A stretch of 64,000 nucleotides of DNA from the NCBI GenBank assembly GCA_036490515.1, contig DASXDU010000038.1:186001-250000 (forward strand), given 5' to 3'. The translations under genes and the position numbers were made by a program. Below the pieces are notes generated by a model. That model was not told where the DNA came from. It searched no databases and worked only from the letters and a program-made list of their open reading frames with translations. This DNA is from Palsa-1150 sp036490515. GTDB lineage: Bacteria; Myxococcota_A; Polyangia; Polyangiales; Polyangiaceae. Position 1 is the first letter of the stretch; each line of letters opens with the position of its first letter. Shown here piece after piece: positions 62,901-64,000 of the stretch.

Positions 62901-63619
62901 AGCCGAACACGGGCCTGCTCTGGAAGTTCTACTCGAAGAACCTCAAGGCCTCGCTCGAGCGCGACGGCGACTCGTTCACCCCGGTCGCGCGGTTCCAGCA
63001 CTCCATCCGGTACACGCCGGAGTTCCTCAAGTGCTACGAGCGCGGCGCGGTGATCACGGACGAGACCTTCCCGACCGGCGGCCCCGAGCTTCCCGACACG
63101 ACCGACGCCGAGGGCGCCGAGGCCGCCGCGGCCGCCGCGGCGACGCCGGGCGGCGGCGCCGACAAGCCGATGGTCGAGTTCGACGTGAACCTCCACTCGG
63201 TCAGCGAGAGCGTGTCCGAGGTGACCTTCGACGTCGACGGCGTCTCGAAGACGTACAAGAACACCCCGGAGGAATGGCTCACCGCGCAGTGGCCCGCCCC
63301 CAAGCCGAAGAGCCCCGGCGCGACGATCCGCGTGCGCGGCTACAGCTCGCTCGACGAGGAGATCGCACGGCCGGGCGACTTCGGTTTCTTCCGCATCCTG
63401 GAGGCGGCCACGTCGATCGAGCCGGGCACGAGCGGCGGCAAGGCGGGAGGCCAGCCGACGATGGTCGTCACCTGGACCCTCAAGTCCGAGAAGGCCTGGG
63501 TCCGGATGGACGTCCGGCCGCACACGTCCGACAGCGCCATCGCCCGGTACCTCGACAAGCGCGAGCCCCTCTTCCGAAACTACAGGTGCCCGCGTATCCT
63601 GGCGGCCGGCGTTCGCTGA
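59909..63619 (+). CDS. tssM: T6SS inner-membrane protein TssM (IcmF)
   Basis: 1236 residues. Two N-terminal helices (AIFAIVAVWVAGYFLGWTLL; LTGLVIVALIGWYVF) and a third near 430 (AAVALLLAILVIAPSTYTF). The cytoplasmic NTPase-like region has Walker A GPPGAGKTTALKHSGL (about 117) and DTAGRYATE, so nucleotide binding may be retained. A large periplasmic part follows, with a Pro/Gln linker near 860 and a terminal beta domain that contacts TssJ. 9 bases separate it from tagF. Confidence 0.93.
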   Translation: MWTWLLAIFAIVAVWVAGYFLGWTLLLRLILTGLVIVALIGWYVFRRLRAMIKARALERELLKQAEQQALDVRPERRGEVLELQVQMQRALDTLKRSRLGTGGDSALYSLPWYMLIGPPGAGKTTALKHSGLVFPALDPRTGGGLRGIGGTRNCDWWFTNEAILLDTAGRYATEADDHEEWTQFVDLLRKYRSRKPINGVIVAISVTDLMEATDDQIDTYARRLRERIDELAMRLHMILPVYVMFTKVDLVAGFVEFWGDLRKSERAQIWGMTFPLEGAAQMDTGRTFDGEFDGLVERLHARAVKRVGAEPKPEQRQRVYQFPLEFAALKQNLQEFVGTLFQASNLQDAPILRGIYFSSGTQEGRPIDRVIGGMMRAFNLPAPPEPEQLATDGKSYFVTDVFRRVVFPDQNIAARTRGELRRQFLNRLAFAAVALLLAILVIAPSTYTFAQNMALVSSAREAAEPAEKMNWSDGAQNLVDKVHKLDAVGKLLDQLEDWDEHGAPLRMRWGMYSGDSLEDPLRHVYVANLERGFATPTRAQLEHELSLVSLSGASHLTTDQYGQYLGRLKAYLEMTQPVRIEVDPDDPDNKGEPRALTDAWARALSITSETDKNALKPHVRRYVELVKAGKIPPWTANMDLVTRVRSVLKQTSEADRDFSALVREPNENIAPITRSSIFIGTMFNSYVTSKSKPEVVVTGAYQLAGWDGYVRDRLDLDRAQNASNDGWVLGETEVVSIERLQRSLHELRDRYFAAYRNAWSDFLKDLDVRTPESNAEALDELQAISETPWPYAKLFKTLADNTKLDAPTSNPAQALLDKAKQNSTVQAILGGDAGGAPPPARWISPVEEAFEPIVTFAVPPPQPAPPADQPPPPPPQTGLSNYVAKTVNKLVGVLSDMKDSKVPADTKDIAKDFQDAYRGTSELLTSSQSGFTRPMLSPLLLNPIRRGYAGVLSDVAGAAGGKWELDVWQKWHDKLEGKYPFADSPEDAKLTDFAEFFKPNTGLLWKFYSKNLKASLERDGDSFTPVARFQHSIRYTPEFLKCYERGAVITDETFPTGGPELPDTTDAEGAEAAAAAAATPGGGADKPMVEFDVNLHSVSESVSEVTFDVDGVSKTYKNTPEEWLTAQWPAPKPKSPGATIRVRGYSSLDEEIARPGDFGFFRILEAATSIEPGTSGGKAGGQPTMVVTWTLKSEKAWVRMDVRPHTSDSAIARYLDKREPLFRNYRCPRILAAGVR

Positions 63620-63628
63620 GCATGTTGG

Positions 63629-64000
63629 ATGTGGCAAACGGGCTCTCATTCCGCCTCGCAGGTACAGGTCTCCGTCTTCGGCAAGGTCCCGCGGATGGGA
63701 GACTTCCTGCGCGTCGGAGCGCGGGGCCCGTCGGGCGACGCCCTCGAGCAGTGGGTCGAGCAGGGGCTGACGCTCGCTGAGAGCAAGCGAAACCCGGCCT
63801 GGCCGACGCAGTTCGCCTCGGGCGCGCCGTACGCGTTCATCTTCCGCCCGCCGCGCGCGTCGAACGTCCGCGACGCGGTCGTCGGCGTCATCCGCCCCTC
63901 CAAGGACGCGGTGGGCAGGCGCTATCCCCTCGCCGTGTGGGCCCTGGCGATCCCGCGCTCCACGGTGCGGTGGCCGCACATCCTGCCCATGGCGCTGGGC
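63629..64000 (+). CDS. tagF: T6SS accessory protein TagF, 3' end beyond window
   Basis: 124 codons from the ATG at 63629 to the right edge, incomplete. The family start VSVFGKVPRMGDFLRVGARG, WVEQGLTLAE and GVIRPSKDAVGRRYPLAVWA match TagF/ImpM. TagF is a post-translational repressor of T6SS in Pseudomonas, where it works with Fha1; this agrees with the FHA and kinase genes in the other arm. An overlapping frame starting at 63622 was rejected because it does not encode the motif. Confidence 0.85.
   Translation, partial: MWQTGSHSASQVQVSVFGKVPRMGDFLRVGARGPSGDALEQWVEQGLTLAESKRNPAWPTQFASGAPYAFIFRPPRASNVRDAVVGVIRPSKDAVGRRYPLAVWALAIPRSTVRWPHILPMALG

Overview
The window is very GC-rich, with GC at most third codon positions, so many antisense frames stay open by chance. 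It looks like chromosomal DNA of a Myxococcota bacterium of the Polyangia type. The evidence is a MYXO-CTERM-like sorting tail on a secreted protease, several Ala/Ser/Pro-rich lipoproteins, a Hanks-type Ser/Thr kinase with DWG in place of DFG, an NtrC-type two-component pair, and many genes coupled by 4-base ATGA or GTGA overlaps. No insertion sequence, phage gene or CRISPR array was seen, and no gap without a gene exceeds about 250 bases.

Layout. 1-5821 (minus): a tightly coupled run of a SAM methyltransferase, a SctQ-type type III secretion C-ring protein, a lipoprotein, a class I aminotransferase and ccmF (cut by the left edge). 5888-14066: a secreted TPR protein, then two large DUF3857/transglutaminase/TPR paralogues, one of which has lost its catalytic Cys and His. 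14218-23410: a UbiA-family phosphoribosyltransferase, a small basic protein, a CPBP protease, a minus-strand run (FAH-family hydrolase, SUMF1-like protein, CinA, ThpR), an MqnA/MqnD-family protein, an outer-membrane protein and a MYXO-CTERM trypsin. 23532-29262: histidine kinase, NtrC-type regulator, BtuF-like lipoprotein, TlyA, and an MFS transporter.

29268-40405 is a surface-glycan region. Plus-strand genes (two SDRs, a TMTC-like membrane protein, a two-domain glycosyltransferase, a Gfo/Idh/MocA oxidoreductase) converge on a minus-strand heptose operon. That operon is hddC-hddA-gmhA-gmhB-transaldolase-epimerase. It would make GDP-D-glycero-alpha-D-manno-heptose, and the transaldolase could supply the sedoheptulose 7-phosphate precursor. 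A tRNA-Lys(CTT) with its own promoter and a lipoprotein gene follow.

41382-44105 (minus) is a three-gene cassette: a cysteine-dioxygenase-like cupin, a fusion of a caspase/CHAT-like domain to a methyltransferase, and a divergent Asp/Glu racemase. I cannot match this set to a described pathway, and it is the best candidate for something new.

44197-64000 is a type VI secretion locus with two opposing arms. The minus arm has an FHA protein, a PAP2-like protein, a single-chain TssB-TssC sheath protein, a Ser/Thr kinase, an EF-hand metallophosphoesterase and a PH-domain membrane protein. The plus arm has a LysM lytic transglycosylase, ClpV, TssJ, TssK, TssL, TssM and TagF (cut by the right edge). 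Hcp, VgrG, TssA, TssE, TssF and TssG are not in the window.
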